DNA of 64,000 nt from Ophiura sarsii (GCA_035610835.1 CM069448.1:4527607-4591606), one strand, 5' to 3'; shown: positions 1 to 11,690, numbered from the stretch's first letter. The notes: generated from the letters alone by a model not told the origin. Program-made: numbers and translations.

Positions 1-1345
1 CTGCAAACATAACTTTCCTGTTTATGGAGTCGAAGGCTTTCTTGAAGTCTATGAATGTGACTGTGAGAAGTAGCTGCTGGTCTTTAGACTCTTCCACGAT
101 TCTCCTCAGGATGTGGATTTGCTGAGTACAGCTTCTACCAGGGCGAAAGCCAGCCTGGTTATTCCTCAAGATGGGGTCGACATGATCTCTAATTCTGTTG
201 AGCAGTTTCTTTGTTGTATACTTTAGCTGCAATTGACAGAAGAGATATTCCTCTATAGTTCGTCATAAGAGAGCGGTCCCTTTTCTTTGGTAGAGGAACA
301 ATAACACTGCTGGTCCACTGGTTGGGTGGTTTCAGGGTGGTGTAAACTTCCATGCAGAACCCACGGACAACTTGTACCAATATGTCACCGCCATCTTGGA
401 GTGCTTCTGATGTGATTGCACAGTCAAGATCTGCAGCCTTCTTGGGCTTTATTTGATGAATGGCTTTCTGTGTTTCCTCAAGTGTGGGAGGATTAATGTG
501 GATGGGAAGGTCCTGAGCAGCAGGTGATGGTAGATCAGATGGGATTTCACCACTGTCATTGTTTAGCAGTGAGCTGAAATACTTCCTCCATTCTGCAAGC
601 AGGTCTTTGTAATTCTTTGGGGTGATACCATCTCTTTCTTGACATTGAAGCTGGACTTCCTATCTTTCCCAGAGAGATCATGGATGATTTTCCATGTGGT
701 GGAATAGTCGCCTTTCTGGTCAGCCTGATGAAGATCTTCCATATGTTTGTTGAGCATGGACGATTCATCTGCCTTGTAAGACTCATTCAAACAGGTGTTG
801 AGCTTCTTCCATTTGTCTCTGGATTGCCGTGACTTTGAGACATGGTAACGTCTTTTGCATGATTTGGCCGCGTCCCTCTCAGACTTTAGGTGAGTGGTCT
901 CGTCGGTAACCCAGGTTGGCATGCCATGAGGTTTGTGTTTTCCAACAACTTTTTCGGCTGCTTCTGAAACTGCTTTCTCAAACTGTTCGTTTCTCTCAGT
1001 TATTGGTGTGGATGTGTCGTTGCATTTCAGGATTTCGAATCTGTTAGACAGCTCAATCTGGAATAGCTCTTTTGTGTCAGCGTGGCGTTCTGCAGCTTTC
1101 CCCAGTCAAACCTCGGTCTTGTGCAGGGGTTTCTTTATAGATCTTAGGCTACACACGAGCTTGATGCTGACAATCCGGTGATCTGAGTCTAGTCCACGGA
1201 GTTGTATGCTCAACAGTTCCTTAGGGAGTTTGTCCACTTGCTGTTAATTAGGACGTGGTCGAGCTGATGTTTAGACTCTGCTGGGTTCATCCATGTCCAC
1301 AGACGGCGTATGAAGGTCCAGTATGAAGTTCTTAACGTCCCCCAC
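1..1345 (-). mobile_element. Decayed RTE-like non-LTR retrotransposon (endonuclease to RT motif A), cut by window edge
   Basis: Read on the minus strand, this fragment encodes the end of an APE-type endonuclease (a DSDHRIVS motif near 1165-1195, preceded by HQLDHVLI near 1255), a linker, and the start of a reverse transcriptase: NYRGISLLSIAAKVYN near 230-270 and the palm motif FIDFKKAFDS at about 20-55, which carries the first catalytic Asp. The RT continues past base 1. The frame changes several times (breaks near 560-620, 930 and 1205), so the copy is dead. The same domain order occurs in the better preserved copy at 38.9-41.2 kb. Clade assignment to RTE rests on the endonuclease-RT order and on the C-terminus of the better copies; it was not tested by phylogeny. 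Confidence 0.88.
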
Positions 1346-1900
1346 ATAATATTTATGGTGGTTCGAGACCCATTATAATTTTGAAACCTGTAGAAAAAAG
1401 TTAGCACTAATCGAGCAAAAAACATCCCTACATAATATTTATAATATTTGGTGTGGTTCGAGAACCATTATAATGTTGAAACATGTAAAAAAGATGCGCG
1501 CAAAGCGATCAAATATTTTCAGTTTTTTAAACTAAATGGTCCAGAAAAAACGTTCCTGAAGCCATCTTGTTAAGCTTCAATCATGAAACATTGAAACTAG
1601 TACGTGCAAAGCGCGAAAAAAATGGCATTTTTAACACTAAAAAAGTCCAGTATAACGTTTTAACGTCCCCCACATTAACATATGGGGACGTGGCCCCGTA
1701 ACCACCCACCATTTGCGCCGCCTATGCCCATACCCTTCCTCCTCCCCAACCGCCTTCTCTTCCTCCTTCTTTTCCTCTTCCTCCTTCTTCTCCTCTTCCT
1801 CCTTCTTCTAATTCTCCTCTTCCTCTTTCTTCTCCTTCTTTTTTAAAAACTCTTTTTCAGGGCCTGCTGGCCCCCTCTGGATACGCCACTGTCAACTGTA
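1346..1900. repeat. Repeat-derived DNA: satellite-like units and a hAT-like terminus
   Basis: Two related segments near 1350-1480 share ACATAATATTTAT and GGTTCGAGA. They are followed by about one unit of the ~100-bp satellite seen at 4.86-7.76 kb (CGTTCCTGAAGCCATCTTG near 1550). A pyrimidine-rich stretch (about 1735-1850) leads into GGATACGCCACTG ending at 1891, which resembles the right end of hAT-type elements that start CAGTGGCG. No matching left end or target duplication was found. Confidence 0.5.
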
Positions 1901-2900
1901 TGCTGGGTTTTCATTGAACCAACCTTTGGTATGGGGACATAATTAAAAAGTTATTTTCGCGATAGATGTTGTTGCTATTGAAACAAATCACATTAAATTT
2001 GTATGACAATTATATTGTCTTGATCATGGCCATGACATCATCGATCGGAAATTAATTTGCTAATGGAATTACGTTATCAATATCTGATATTTCATTCAAT
2101 AGGCTTTTGATCATTAGGCTTATAATGACATTAACAGATGACTAATTATCCAATCACTTGGTTTTTTAAAGGCTTTCTAATATTTCTACTAACCATTTGT
2201 CTGACTGCGCAGGTGTAGCTTTTTATTGGCCAATAATCACGCTTCTGTTGTATAGGAGATGATGTGAGTCAACTGGCGATTTAGCTTCTCAAAAAGGTTA
2301 TTCAACTGTTGGTTACGAATCCCTCATGTGTAGTTGCTGTGTCTATTGGATAATATGTAACCCTCTTTCGCATTATTGGTATTTCTATGGGTCGTGTTTG
2401 CTGAATGATGTTCTTACTGTTTGAATATTTAAGAGAAAAAAGACTGTGGAATTGAAATTGGTTGATTTCAAAAATCTTATTGGTCATTTATAACCATGTC
2501 CGACTTAGTTATGGAATCTCGAAAACGTCCTGCGGTCAATTCTCATTGGAGGGAAGAAAAGTGGGTTGAATTAGTTTTGTGTAGGAAATCGGGTTCCTAA
2601 AATGTTCATGCTGTAGCTGCTCTTTACCATGGATCTTGTCAGTAAAACGCTACTTTTAGTGGGCTAACAATTCATATCTCTGTTATCAGTACATAATTGT
2701 CCGCATAATGACGAGCACACATTTGTCATATCCCTACCAACTGTGGTTGCGAAGTCATCATATTGGGGTGGTGGGAGTGAGTGTGGGTGGGGAGAGGTAT
2801 GGGGTTGGGGACTTATTTATGATACGCGTTCTATGGAAAGTAGTGGTGGTTCTGGTTCAAGGTCAAACGATGCCCCTAGGTTAACTGGGTTAAAGTTCAA
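1901..2900. other. Non-coding stretch with CCAAT-box segments; no gene seen
   Basis: No supported exon. Segments near 2210-2245 (TATTGGCCAATAATCACGC) and 2340-2365 (TCTATTGGATAATATG) resemble parts of the region upstream of the leader exon at 3548 (TTATTGGATAATGTCC near 3173 and TTGGCCAATGATCACC near 3217). They may be older copies of the same promoter block. The similarity is by eye and short. Confidence 0.4.
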
Positions 2901-2919
2901 AAATAATGGTCAATGTTCA

Positions 2920-3010
2920 GGGGGGGGGGGGGGGGGGGAGGGGGGGGGGGGGGAGGGGCATAGGGCGGGAGTCCGTGTGATGCCCGGATCGAATCCCGGC
3001 AGGTTCCCGG
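2920..3010 (+). repeat. Poly(G) tract followed by a tRNA B-box-like remnant
   Basis: A run of G broken by single A residues (2920-2958) is followed by GGATCGAATCC (about 2986-2996), which fits the RNA polymerase III internal B box. No complete tRNA fold can be drawn, so this is at most a tRNA-derived SINE remnant. Confidence 0.4.
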
Positions 3011-3159
3011 CGATTTAGTTAGTGTTTCTTTTTCTCGGAAATTGTGATCCCGGTCAAAAAACCCAAACCGTGGTTAGGGATAATTATGGTACCAAAAAAA
3101 TATCAGAATCCATCAAATGATGATGTAATTTTCTATTTGTAATTTGCCAACCTCTAACA

Positions 3160-3547
3160 AGTGTGTCGTTTTTATTGGATAATGTCCTCACATTGTTCAC
3201 GTACCTGGTATTCCAATTGGCCAATGATCACCGGTCTGTCGTTACGGCGCAGGTTTACCCACGTCTGCAGATGACGTTGTTGCTATCAGCACAGCCACAT
3301 TCCTAATACTTTTGGTGGGAAGGATTGTGTGGAGCAATTTGCAATTTTAGGTTGACTGTCATCATAGACTATTAAATTTGTCCACGAAAAGCAGGTGCTG
3401 TACTCTTCGCAGTTGTAACGACTTTCGGAAATTAACGTTACTCGCCCATTCCGAAGGGAGAGTAACGTTACCTGCCCATCCCGAAGGGAGAGGTGTAGGG
3501 TGCAAACCTACTAGAGCGGTAACATGGTTCAGTAGTAGGTTCTTCCG
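3160..3547 (+). promoter_or_regulatory. Probable promoter and 5' region of a leader exon
   Basis: The region upstream of the signal-peptide exon has inverted CCAAT elements (ATTGG at about 3174 and 3217) and a direct repeat of a CCGAAGGGAGAG-type motif (3450-3495). It is repeated in diverged form at about 11690-11955, upstream of a decayed copy of the same exon, so the promoter block was duplicated with the leader. No clear TATA box; the transcription start is unknown. Confidence 0.4.
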
Positions 3548-3590
3548 ATGGATCCGGTTCCGAAGATTTTGCTTCTGCTTATTTGCCTAG
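3548..3590 (+). CDS. Signal-peptide first exon (phase-1 donor)
   Basis: ATG at 3548 opens a 14-codon exon encoding MDPVPKILLLLICL and ending CTA G before GTAAGT at 3591. A short polar start, a lysine and a Leu/Ile-rich core are the hallmarks of a secretory signal peptide. The donor interrupts the codon after its first base, which matches the phase-1 acceptor of the domain exons of the downstream gene, beginning at 17993. Joining the two would need an intron of about 14.4 kb, possible in a repeat-rich genome but unproven. Alternatively it belongs to another gene whose exons lie elsewhere. A related but broken copy lies at 11956-12000. Confidence 0.55.
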
Positions 3591-4261
3591 GTAAGTGGTA
3601 GTTACATATTATATTAGCACGTACACTCTATGTTATATCATGTTCTAAAACCTACTAAATTAATAGTTAACGCTATTTATTTAGTTGATTTTAGAGCATA
3701 ATATAGAATAAATATTACCAGACCGTGTTTAGAAAGATTTTATTACTATTACCGTCCGATATTAAGGAGATAAATATTGTAATAGGAAATAAAATTTGAT
3801 AATTTTAGTCTTCAAGAAATCGGGGTTTTTGGGAATGTTGTAAGGGAAACACTGGAAATTGTTTTTACAAATGCTATGTTTCTGTAGATGTTGACAGCTA
3901 TTTTTGTATTTGCTATTAAAACCTATTAAAGGGACATTCAGTGATGTCTTGGAGGCTGCGCCCTCAATTTTGATACAAACTGAGATTTGCACATTTTTAC
4001 AATTGTATAACATTTATTAATATAAGGATTAGGAAAAAAATAGTCCTCTTTGTACAACAAAACATCAATTCAATATCCTGATCTAGATCAGAATTTCACA
4101 CTAGTATTTGGGTAGCATAGAGTTTTTTTGGTCCCGGTCTGAGGCTGACACAGGGAGTTATATACCAAAATGTTCTTTGAAGTTGGTAAAATTCAAACCT
4201 TAGTGTACATCCTTAACAACTTGGGTGGTTGATTGACCTTGACCTTGATTTAGGCTAGAAG
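3591..4261 (+). other. Intron or intergenic DNA, no feature seen
   Basis: AT-rich sequence after the leader exon donor. I see no exon, RNA gene or recognisable repeat in it. Confidence 0.5.
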
Positions 4262-4670
4262 GTCACATGTAGAGCACGTGTGGTCCAGTGGATCAGAAGC
4301 AAGTCTCACGATCATAGGGTTGCGAGTTCGAGCCCCACTGCGGTCAACGTGTTTGTATTCTTGGGCAAGGTACTTAGTCTCAATTGTCTCGTGGTTCGGA
4401 AAGTCACGTAAAGCCGGTGGTCCCGTGTATTCAGACGCTTCACCCTGAACACGTTAAATAGTCACAGACCTTATCGTTAAGAGTAGGGGATCATCCCGGG
4501 CCTGTTACTTGTGCATTTAAGGTAGTCACAGTCGTTGTACTGATAGGACCCTGCGCCATAATAGGCTGCAACCGTGGTTCTGACTATCCTAGGAATAAAT
4601 TGTAAAGCGCTTTGAGATGGATGTATGTAAAAAGCGCTATATAAATGCCGTGTATTATTATTATTATTAT
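4262..4670 (+). mobile_element. tRNA-derived SINE, about 400 bp
   Basis: The head carries polymerase III-type boxes: TGGTCCAGTGG (4281-4291) as A box and GAGTTCGAGCC (about 4324-4334) as B box. A body of about 230 bp follows, and the tail has AAAGCGCTTTGAG and AAAGCGCTATATAAATGC, ending in (TTA)n at 4654-4670. This tail type is shared by SINEs mobilised by L2/CR1-group LINEs. It is in sense orientation and looks complete. Flanking target duplications could not be set with confidence. Confidence 0.8.
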
Positions 4671-4861
4671 GTGTTTCAATGTGTTTCAAAACAGTGTATG
4701 CTCCCTATCTATAAAGCACTTAAACAGTCACAATATAAATATGTTGGATAAAGGCTGCTTTCTTGAATGCATGAGTGACAACAGCAAAAATGACCATTAT
4801 TAGTACTTATCTTGAAAATTATTAATTATATATACAAAACAAAAATCTTCAACACTACTCC

Positions 4862-5235
4862 GTGTCCCCGCGAAAATATTGGCTATTGTAAAAAGAAAGG
4901 TTTAAAAAACCGTTCCTGAAGCCATGTTGTTAAGCTTGACTAATAATTAAATAGTGAAAATAATTTGCGCGTAGCATTCAAAACACTTAAAAGGTCCAGA
5001 AGACGTTTCTGAAGCTATCTTGCTGCCATTGAATAAGAAATTTGAGGGGGGGGGGGGGGGGGGGGGGGGGAGCGCGAAAAAATGGCTATTGTAAAAAGAA
5101 AGGTTTAGAAAAATGTTCCTGAAGCCATCTTGTTAAGCTTGAGTAATAAATAAACAGTGAAACTAAAGCGCGCTCACGCGCAAAAAAATCTATTTTAACA
5201 TGAAAAGGTCCAGAAAATGTTTATAAAGCCATCTT
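4862..5235 (+). repeat. Diverged ~100-bp satellite, left block
   Basis: Roughly four degenerate units with the shared core GTTCCTGAAGCCATCTTG, then AAGCTTGA, AATAATTAAA and a GCGCG-containing joint. Core positions are near 4909, 4999, 5107 and 5212. A 25-nt poly(G) run (5046-5070) interrupts the array. The last unit is cut at 5235 by the transposon at 5236-6849 and resumes at 6850. Confidence 0.8.
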
Positions 5236-5588
5236 CACTGAAAACATTTATCGGTTAATGCCAATGCTGAACTAAGAAATGTTAGTAAAAATGATTAGTT
5301 CAGGGAGTACAACTATATAATCTTTCCAATCGTTCAGTAGGATATCGTTAATTGATAACTAAGTTTTATTTCGTATAGTAATGTCCAAATTGGTTCAGCT
5401 ATCCAAACTAATCTACCTCTACCAAGAGCATTCACTGGAACTAATTAAGTGCGACTCGGTAAACTGTTTAGCTCTAAATATTCGTATAACCAACCGAACT
5501 AAAATACAAATACTGTCCGCGACTAACATATGTTCGTAGAAGTTGTTGGCAACTAATTTGTCAACTAACTTTTTAGCGCCGCGATTAA

Positions 5589-6096
5589 ATGTATGTCAAA
5601 TCACAAAATACTATGTAGCTTTTTTTCTACCATGCCTGTCATTTCTCCAATAAATCAGCTAACGGCCATCAAAGTTCGAATGACATAGCGTGTTCGAAAA
5701 CAGACTGTTGCAGACAGACTGTTGCAGCCGCCATTTTGTTCAGTACAAGGGAAGCGATTGTTGACTTCCGATAACCGAGCGACGAAAATGGCTCAAAGGT
5801 ACGTAAAAGGATGCAAAATGTATGTCAAATCGTTTGTTTTTGAAGAGTATAAAATATGTAGATGCTTCTGGACAGTTCAATTTTTGTGACAGAAGTTTTA
5901 ATTCATGAATTTACGTACCGACCACAGCATAATTCTCAGTTCATTGCATGTCGTGATACTGTTGTTCCAAAGATTTTCTAGCATTGGTTGTTCACGCTAT
6001 GTCATTCGAACTTTGATGGCCGTTAGCTGAATTATTGGAGAAATGACAGGCATGGTAGAAAAAAAGCTACATAGTATTTTGTGATTTGACATACAT
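5589..6096. mobile_element. TTAA-flanked palindromic element nested in the CACTG transposon
   Basis: Arms of about 105 bp (5589-5693 and 5992-6096) are nearly perfect inverted repeats beginning ATGTATGTCAAATCAC. Each is flanked outside by TTAA (5585-5588 and 6097-6100), the target duplication used by piggyBac and Kolobok-type elements. The centre has GCCGCCATTTTG and an ATG followed by AAAGGTACGT, which looks like a 5' UTR and splice donor. Part of that centre (5752-5815) is repeated inverted just outside the element (about 6105-6165). Confidence 0.6.
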
Positions 6097-6200
6097 TTAA
6101 GATTATTTTACGTATCTTTGAACTATTTTCTTCGCTCAGTAATCGGGTGTCAACGCTTGCTTCACGTGCACTGCACACAATTAGTAGACCATGGTTAACT

Positions 6201-6848
6201 AATTTATAAAATTAGTAGACCACCTTAGTTCAACTGAATGAACTAAGCGATGTTGGTGGAAATTGACATCGTTTCTACTACATTTTAAGTTCGTAGAGCG
6301 ACCCTAAAAATTAGTAGAACAAATTGGTTTATCATACTGAACTAATTTTTAAAATCACTGAACTAAATGTTGACAATTGTTGAACTAATTTTAATTAGTT
6401 CAAAAACTAGTTAAACATGGTCAATAAGTTGGTTAGAGAATGCTTGAACTAATATTAAGTTAGTAGAAACAGACATCGTTTTTACTATTTTTTTTAGTAC
6501 AGATAACCGAAAAATGTTATAAATAATTTATAAAATTAGTAGACCACCTTAGTTCAACTGAATGAACTAAGCGATGTTGGTGGAAATTGACATCGTTTCT
6601 ACTAAATTTTAAGTTCGTAGAGCGACCCTAAAAATTAGTAGAACAAATTGGTTTATCATACTGAACTAATTTTTAAAATCACTGAACTAAATGTTGACAA
6701 TTGTTGAACTAATTTTAATTAGTTCAAAAACTAGTTAAACATGGTCAATAAGTTGGTTAGAGAATGCTTGAACTAATATTAAGTTAGTAGAAACAGACAT
6801 CGTTTTTACTATTTTTTTTAGTACAGATAACCGAAAAATGTTTTCAGT
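6201..6848 (+). repeat. 324-bp direct tandem duplication
   Basis: 6201-6524 and 6525-6848 are almost identical (one visible difference near 6278 versus 6604). The duplication covers the right inner part of the CACTG element. It is either a very young duplication or an assembly artefact. Confidence 0.85.
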
Positions 6849-6849
6849 G

Positions 6850-7770
6850 TTGTTAAAATTGAATAACACAACATTAAAAACAATTCCTGCGCGGAGCGCG
6901 TAATAATTGGCTATTGTAAAAATAAAGGTTCAGAAAAACGTTCCTGAAGTCATCTTTTTAAGCTTGAATAATAACCCAGCCAACATCAATCGTGGGGCCA
7001 CAGTAGGCCCTCATGGGACCCCCCAAAAATGTCTATTTTAACAATAAAAAGGGTCCAGAAAACGTTTCTGAAGCCATCTTTTTCAAATTGAGTAACAAAA
7101 TATTAAAAAATGGCTATTGTAAAAAAAGGGTTAAAAAACCCGTTCCTGAAGCATCTTGTTAAGCTTGAATAATTAAACATTTAAAATAAACCGCATGTAG
7201 CGCACAAAAAGTGGTTATTTTAACAATGGTTCAGAAAAACGTTCCTGAAGTTATCTTGTTAAGCTTGATTAATAAAACATTCAAACTAATTAGCGCGTAG
7301 CGCGCACAAATTGATTATTGTTACATTGAAATGGTCCTGAAAACGTTCCTGAAGCAATCTTGTTAAGCTTAAATAATAAAACATTGAACATAATTTGTGC
7401 GTAGCGCGCAAAAACTGGTTATTTTAACACAATTTGGTCCTGAAAAATGTTCATGAAGCCATTTTGTTTAAGCTTGAATAATAAAATAATTAAACCATTT
7501 CACTCGAAACGCGCAAACATGTCTAGTTTTCTTACTAAAATGGTCCATAAAACGTTCCTGAAACATGTTATTATAAAGCTTGAATAAACATTGAAACCAA
7601 TTCGCTCCAGAATAACGTTCCTGAGCCATCATGTTCAAGCTTGAATAATTTACGCGTACAAACTGTCATTTTTTAAACAAAAATGGTCCAGAAAAACGTC
7701 CCTTAAGACATCTTTTTAAAACTTGAATAAAGAAACATTGAATCTAACTCTATTAAGTTAAATGTCTAGT
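6850..7770 (+). repeat. Diverged ~100-bp satellite, right block
   Basis: About nine more units of the satellite. The core GTTCCTGAAG...AAGCTTGAATAATAAAACATT recurs near 6940, 7050, 7136, 7235, 7338, 7440, 7550, 7611 and 7695. Several units carry a self-complementary joint of the form GCGCGTAGCGCGC. Units differ by many substitutions and small indels, so the array is old. Confidence 0.8.
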
Positions 7771-9222
7771 TTTGTCACTAAAATGGCGATCATACAGAAC
7801 CATATTTTGAACAACACGAGTACCTGAAATTCGAAAATAACCTATTGATAGTACATTGAACATACATAAATAATAGGCCTAAAGTAATTGCCGTATCGAT
7901 CAACTGTATGATGCCATTAAAGTGATCAAATATTTTGTAATTGTAAAGATATGTGCGTAATGCGCGCAATTTAAGACAAATTGTATAAAGTGGAGCCGGC
8001 GCTTGGGCAATTAACGTAATGAATATTTAAACGATAGTTGGCTGTCGATAAGTGAATCAGACGGTTAATATAAAGAGTGTGACATAAATTATAAATGATA
8101 ATCTATTGTAATTTCTTCCGCTCATAATATACATCCGCTCAAATATTCGATGCCTTTTGTTGCCTGGAAACGCATAAACACAAACTGACACGCTTCATTA
8201 TCCCAACACCCCTTTTCAAAACTTCTTTGATTACAAACGGTGGCAGGAGAGGTTGAATTAAAGGCCTTTAAACAATTTTATCACTACCGTTCTTCTCCGA
8301 AACTAATTTGAAACAGCGCAATTCTAGAATTTCGGATGTTCCAAAATATAATGAGTTTTATAGGAACGTAAAGTGCCAACACTTTGAAGATCTTGGCCTA
8401 GATTTCTTGACGATCAATATCTGGATGGTCAGTGAATGACTTATTTATGTTATGAACTTAATTGCATTTTCCTAGGCTAGGTTCTATCGAATTAAAACCT
8501 TCTCAATCTCAATAACTTAATATCATATCAATCTAAGTAATACGATGGTTGGTCAATATGTAATGAAAGTGATCTTGTTGTGAGACGCATGAATGATTCT
8601 ATTTAGAGATAGTGTGATCAATACAAAATATGAACCATTGTCCCAAACATTTTTGGATTTCTAAGTGTGAACCATGACGTTATAGCATTAGCTTAAAAGT
8701 AAGTACACTTCGGACACTGCCAAATCAGTTATTTGGCGAAAAATTTGAATTGCTTGTGTGAAACATGTGCTAAGAAGATTGCATAACATGACACCAGAAG
8801 CAGGTAAATCCCGATTTTTTGAGAATTATGATACCTAAGACAATAAATGTAATTCCTGTGTAATTTGAAATATGTATATAGGCCTATTAGAACGAAAAGT
8901 AAGAAGGAGCAGTTAAATAAAAAAATATACAAATATCAGTATTTCAAATAATCCATTTTCATTCGAATCACTAATTTTGCGGAAAATCAAAAATTTAGAA
9001 AAATCCAAGAAATGAACCAGTTGGGGTGATTAAATAGAAATTGATAACTAATTATCTGAACTTATCATTACTAAAACGGCTAAAAAAAAGGGTTAAAAGT
9101 TCAAAATCTGATCAGAAACATTAAAAACTGCTTAAGTCAACGTGTATAATTATTTTGATTATATACGTGGACATATCAATCAAGGATGGTTTCCACAACT
9201 CCTCTTAGGACAAACAAAGAAG
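7771..9222. other. AT-rich non-coding stretch, nothing recognised
   Basis: No open frame with coding character, no splice-flanked exon and no repeat pattern that I can recognise. Confidence 0.5.
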
Positions 9223-9388
9223 TTGTGTTGCCCTCAGCGACCGACCCTAAAATCGTAGGGTAGGGTCGCAATAAATGTTGTTTAGACTTTTGTCACACTT
9301 AAAACATTAGTTAAATTGACATATGGGCATATACCAATTTTGTCTTGACATAAACCATACATTTTTTTAGCACTTGAGGGCAACACAA
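9223..9388. mobile_element. Small MITE-like inverted repeat (TTGTGTTGCCCTCA ends)
   Basis: A perfect 14-bp terminal inverted repeat, TTGTGTTGCCCTCA at 9223-9236 and its complement at 9375-9388, encloses about 140 bp without an ORF. No clear target duplication. Confidence 0.5.
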
Positions 9389-9904
9389 CATTTTTTGGCC
9401 TTATTACTGCTATCTTTAGAGCTACTAGATGTGTATTGTTAAAGTAATCGTCACATAATTTCAACGGTTTGAGGAAATTTCATGATCAGCTCAGAGATAT
9501 TGTGTGTTTTAACTATGTGCTAAAGTGTTAGATCTGTTTCTATGCTTGCATTGCCGAGATATACGCAAATGTATCAATTGACCCATATTTCAATCTATTG
9601 CCAAATGTTGACAGATGGTGGAAACCTATTGTGTTTTATATGTTAATGACGTTACATAACCAAACGTATCTAAAAGTCCAAAAGTATATTGTTTGAAAGA
9701 CAACCTCAATAGAATCACTCATGCATCCCATATCAATATCACTTTCAATACATAAATTAACGACCCTCGTATGTACACTTTATTCAGAAACATTTGAGTA
9801 CACATAAGCAGATCCGTTCCCCCTGTGTTTATGACGATCAGATTGGTATCCTTTAATAATGTCCATTGTCTTTTACGGTTATCTTTCTTACGTTTTTCCA
9901 TGTA

Positions 9905-11031
9905 CAGAGTGTCCCTAAAAAGGGTGCGTGTTTAACCAACTTGTTGACCATGAAGTTCTATAATTTGGTGTAAGATGTTTATACATCTTGAACGAGTAAA
10001 CACCTGGCTTTCAGATGCTGCTTATTATTTAATCTGATTTGGATTTGTCAATCCTGAGATATGGTCAATTAGCTAGAGCTACCCAAAATCGATGTTGTGC
10101 CACTTTACAGTTTCAAAGGTTTACTCCTAAGATACAACTTCCTCTTGTACGATTGCCCTTCACCAGTATTACGCAAAATAACATGTTTGTATTGAGATTG
10201 AATAATATGTTTAAATAATAGAATGAGTGTCTGTGTATCCAAGCAGAACTAAATATAAAGATGTTTGTAACATGATTCGAACCAGTCTTTTTGAAGAGGT
10301 TTCCCAAAATGTTCATTGGACCTACATTTTCAAAACAAGCAGACGTCCATATGCGGGGTGCGGCCTTAATTTACATTAGAAGAGAGGGTGTTCATGGTAT
10401 TAAAAAAATATCATGAAACGAAAAGTCCAACTGAAGTCATCAAAGAGTTTGCCATTCATTTCCCAAACACTAACGTACCATCTAGCATGTCTAGGAATAC
10501 ACCTGCAAATGAGTATCGGAAATATTTGGTAAATGATACAGCACCAATATGAATAAAGAACATTCTGGAAGACTAAGAAGTTGCAGGACAAAGTAACACA
10601 TCGATGACGTGCGGCGTGCACTTCAGAGGGATCCCACAATAACTGCTCGTAGAAATCCCTTACCAAATTATTCTAAGGACAATTTTTTTCTCTCGTAAAT
10701 TGATTCATTTTTGTTCCTCAGTCTTAAATAATTCTGGTCAAAGGCCAACCCCACGTTTCAAGACGATTGATGCCCATGGATAGACCAAATGTTAGTATCG
10801 TTTTGACGCTTATAATCATACTTTCTGTAAAAGTGGTGCAACGTTGATTTTGGGTAGCTTTGATAAACTGGGTATATCTCAAGATTGTTAAAACCAAATC
10901 AGATAAACTAAACGGCATCTGAAAGCTAAGTGCTTCCTCCTTCCGTGTGTATAAATATATTACACCAAATTTTAGAACGTCATGGTAAACAAGTTGCGCA
11001 AACATGTGCACCCATTTTTAGGGACACCCTG
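9905..11031. mobile_element. TA-flanked foldback element A (mariner-like ends)
   Basis: The element starts CAGAGTGTCCCTAAAAAGGG and ends with the complement of CAGGGTGTCCCTAAAAATGG, flanked on both sides by TA (9903-9904, 11032-11033). The inverted arms extend about 200 bp (9905-10110 and 10825-11031) with moderate divergence. The 700-bp centre has only short chance ORFs. TA duplication and GTGTCCC-type ends suggest a non-autonomous Tc1/mariner relative. Confidence 0.75.
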
Positions 11032-11033
11032 TA

Positions 11034-11690
11034 AGTGTTATTTTTCAGATTTTTACATTACAGTGTGTACATGTTCTGTAGGATAGGTCCTAAATTGTTT
11101 TAATTCAACAAGTGGAAACAGGCATTTCCGCCCATGCATTTTGACACCTCATTTGTCACAATAGCACCAATATTGGTGAAGCAGTGGCCATTTGAATAAA
11201 AAATGATGCCATTGTTGCACTTAACCCTCTACCCATGAAAAGAGCGCAAACAAAACAGTTAATCTAAGGTTGATGATCCTGGTCATTGTAAAGGATGAGT
11301 CTCACACCAGTAGATACAGATGTTGGAAACAATTGATGATGTGAGATGTTCGGATTATGATTGTCTTTTCATGGAGAGAGAAAGAAGAGGTACACTTTAG
11401 ATTTACTGTTCTTTCCCACTTGTTGAATTTATTTAGGGTCCCAAGAATTAAACACAGGGCGCCTCGAAAAAGTGGTGTTTATATAAATAAGTTCAGGTTT
11501 GTATACCGGGCGGGGAGTGAATCCGAAACTGTGACATTCAAAACTAGGTTTATAGAAACATTGATCAATCATCTTCCGGTTTACCGATATATATTGCAGT
11601 AATGCATCATGTAAAAGAACAATGACATTGTAAATGTCTCAATTATCTGCTGTAGCAAGTTTCCATGACAGACTGATATAATTCCCTATC
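11034..11690. other. Non-coding stretch, nothing recognised
   Basis: An open frame of 81 codons at 11357-11602 has no recognisable domain or splice context; I do not call it a gene. Confidence 0.45.

Larger units (their letters stand above)
5236..6849. mobile_element. Unclassified terminal-inverted-repeat transposon starting CACTGAAAAC
   Basis: The ends are inverted: CACTGAAAACATTTATCGG at 5236 and the complement of CACTGAAAACATTTTTCGG at 6849. The interior is full of GAACTAA/TTAGTTC motifs in both orientations, like subterminal transposase-binding repeats, and has no ORF. It interrupts one satellite unit: joining 5233 to 6850 restores GCCATCTTGTTAA, with TT repeated on both sides as an apparent 2-bp target duplication. 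It contains a 324-bp direct duplication (6201-6524 and 6525-6848) and a TTAA-flanked palindrome. I cannot assign a superfamily. Confidence 0.75.

Noticed and set aside
9719..11011. Several minus-strand frames of 60-95 codons
   Set aside because: They lie in and around a foldback element, have no recognisable domains and no conserved partner.
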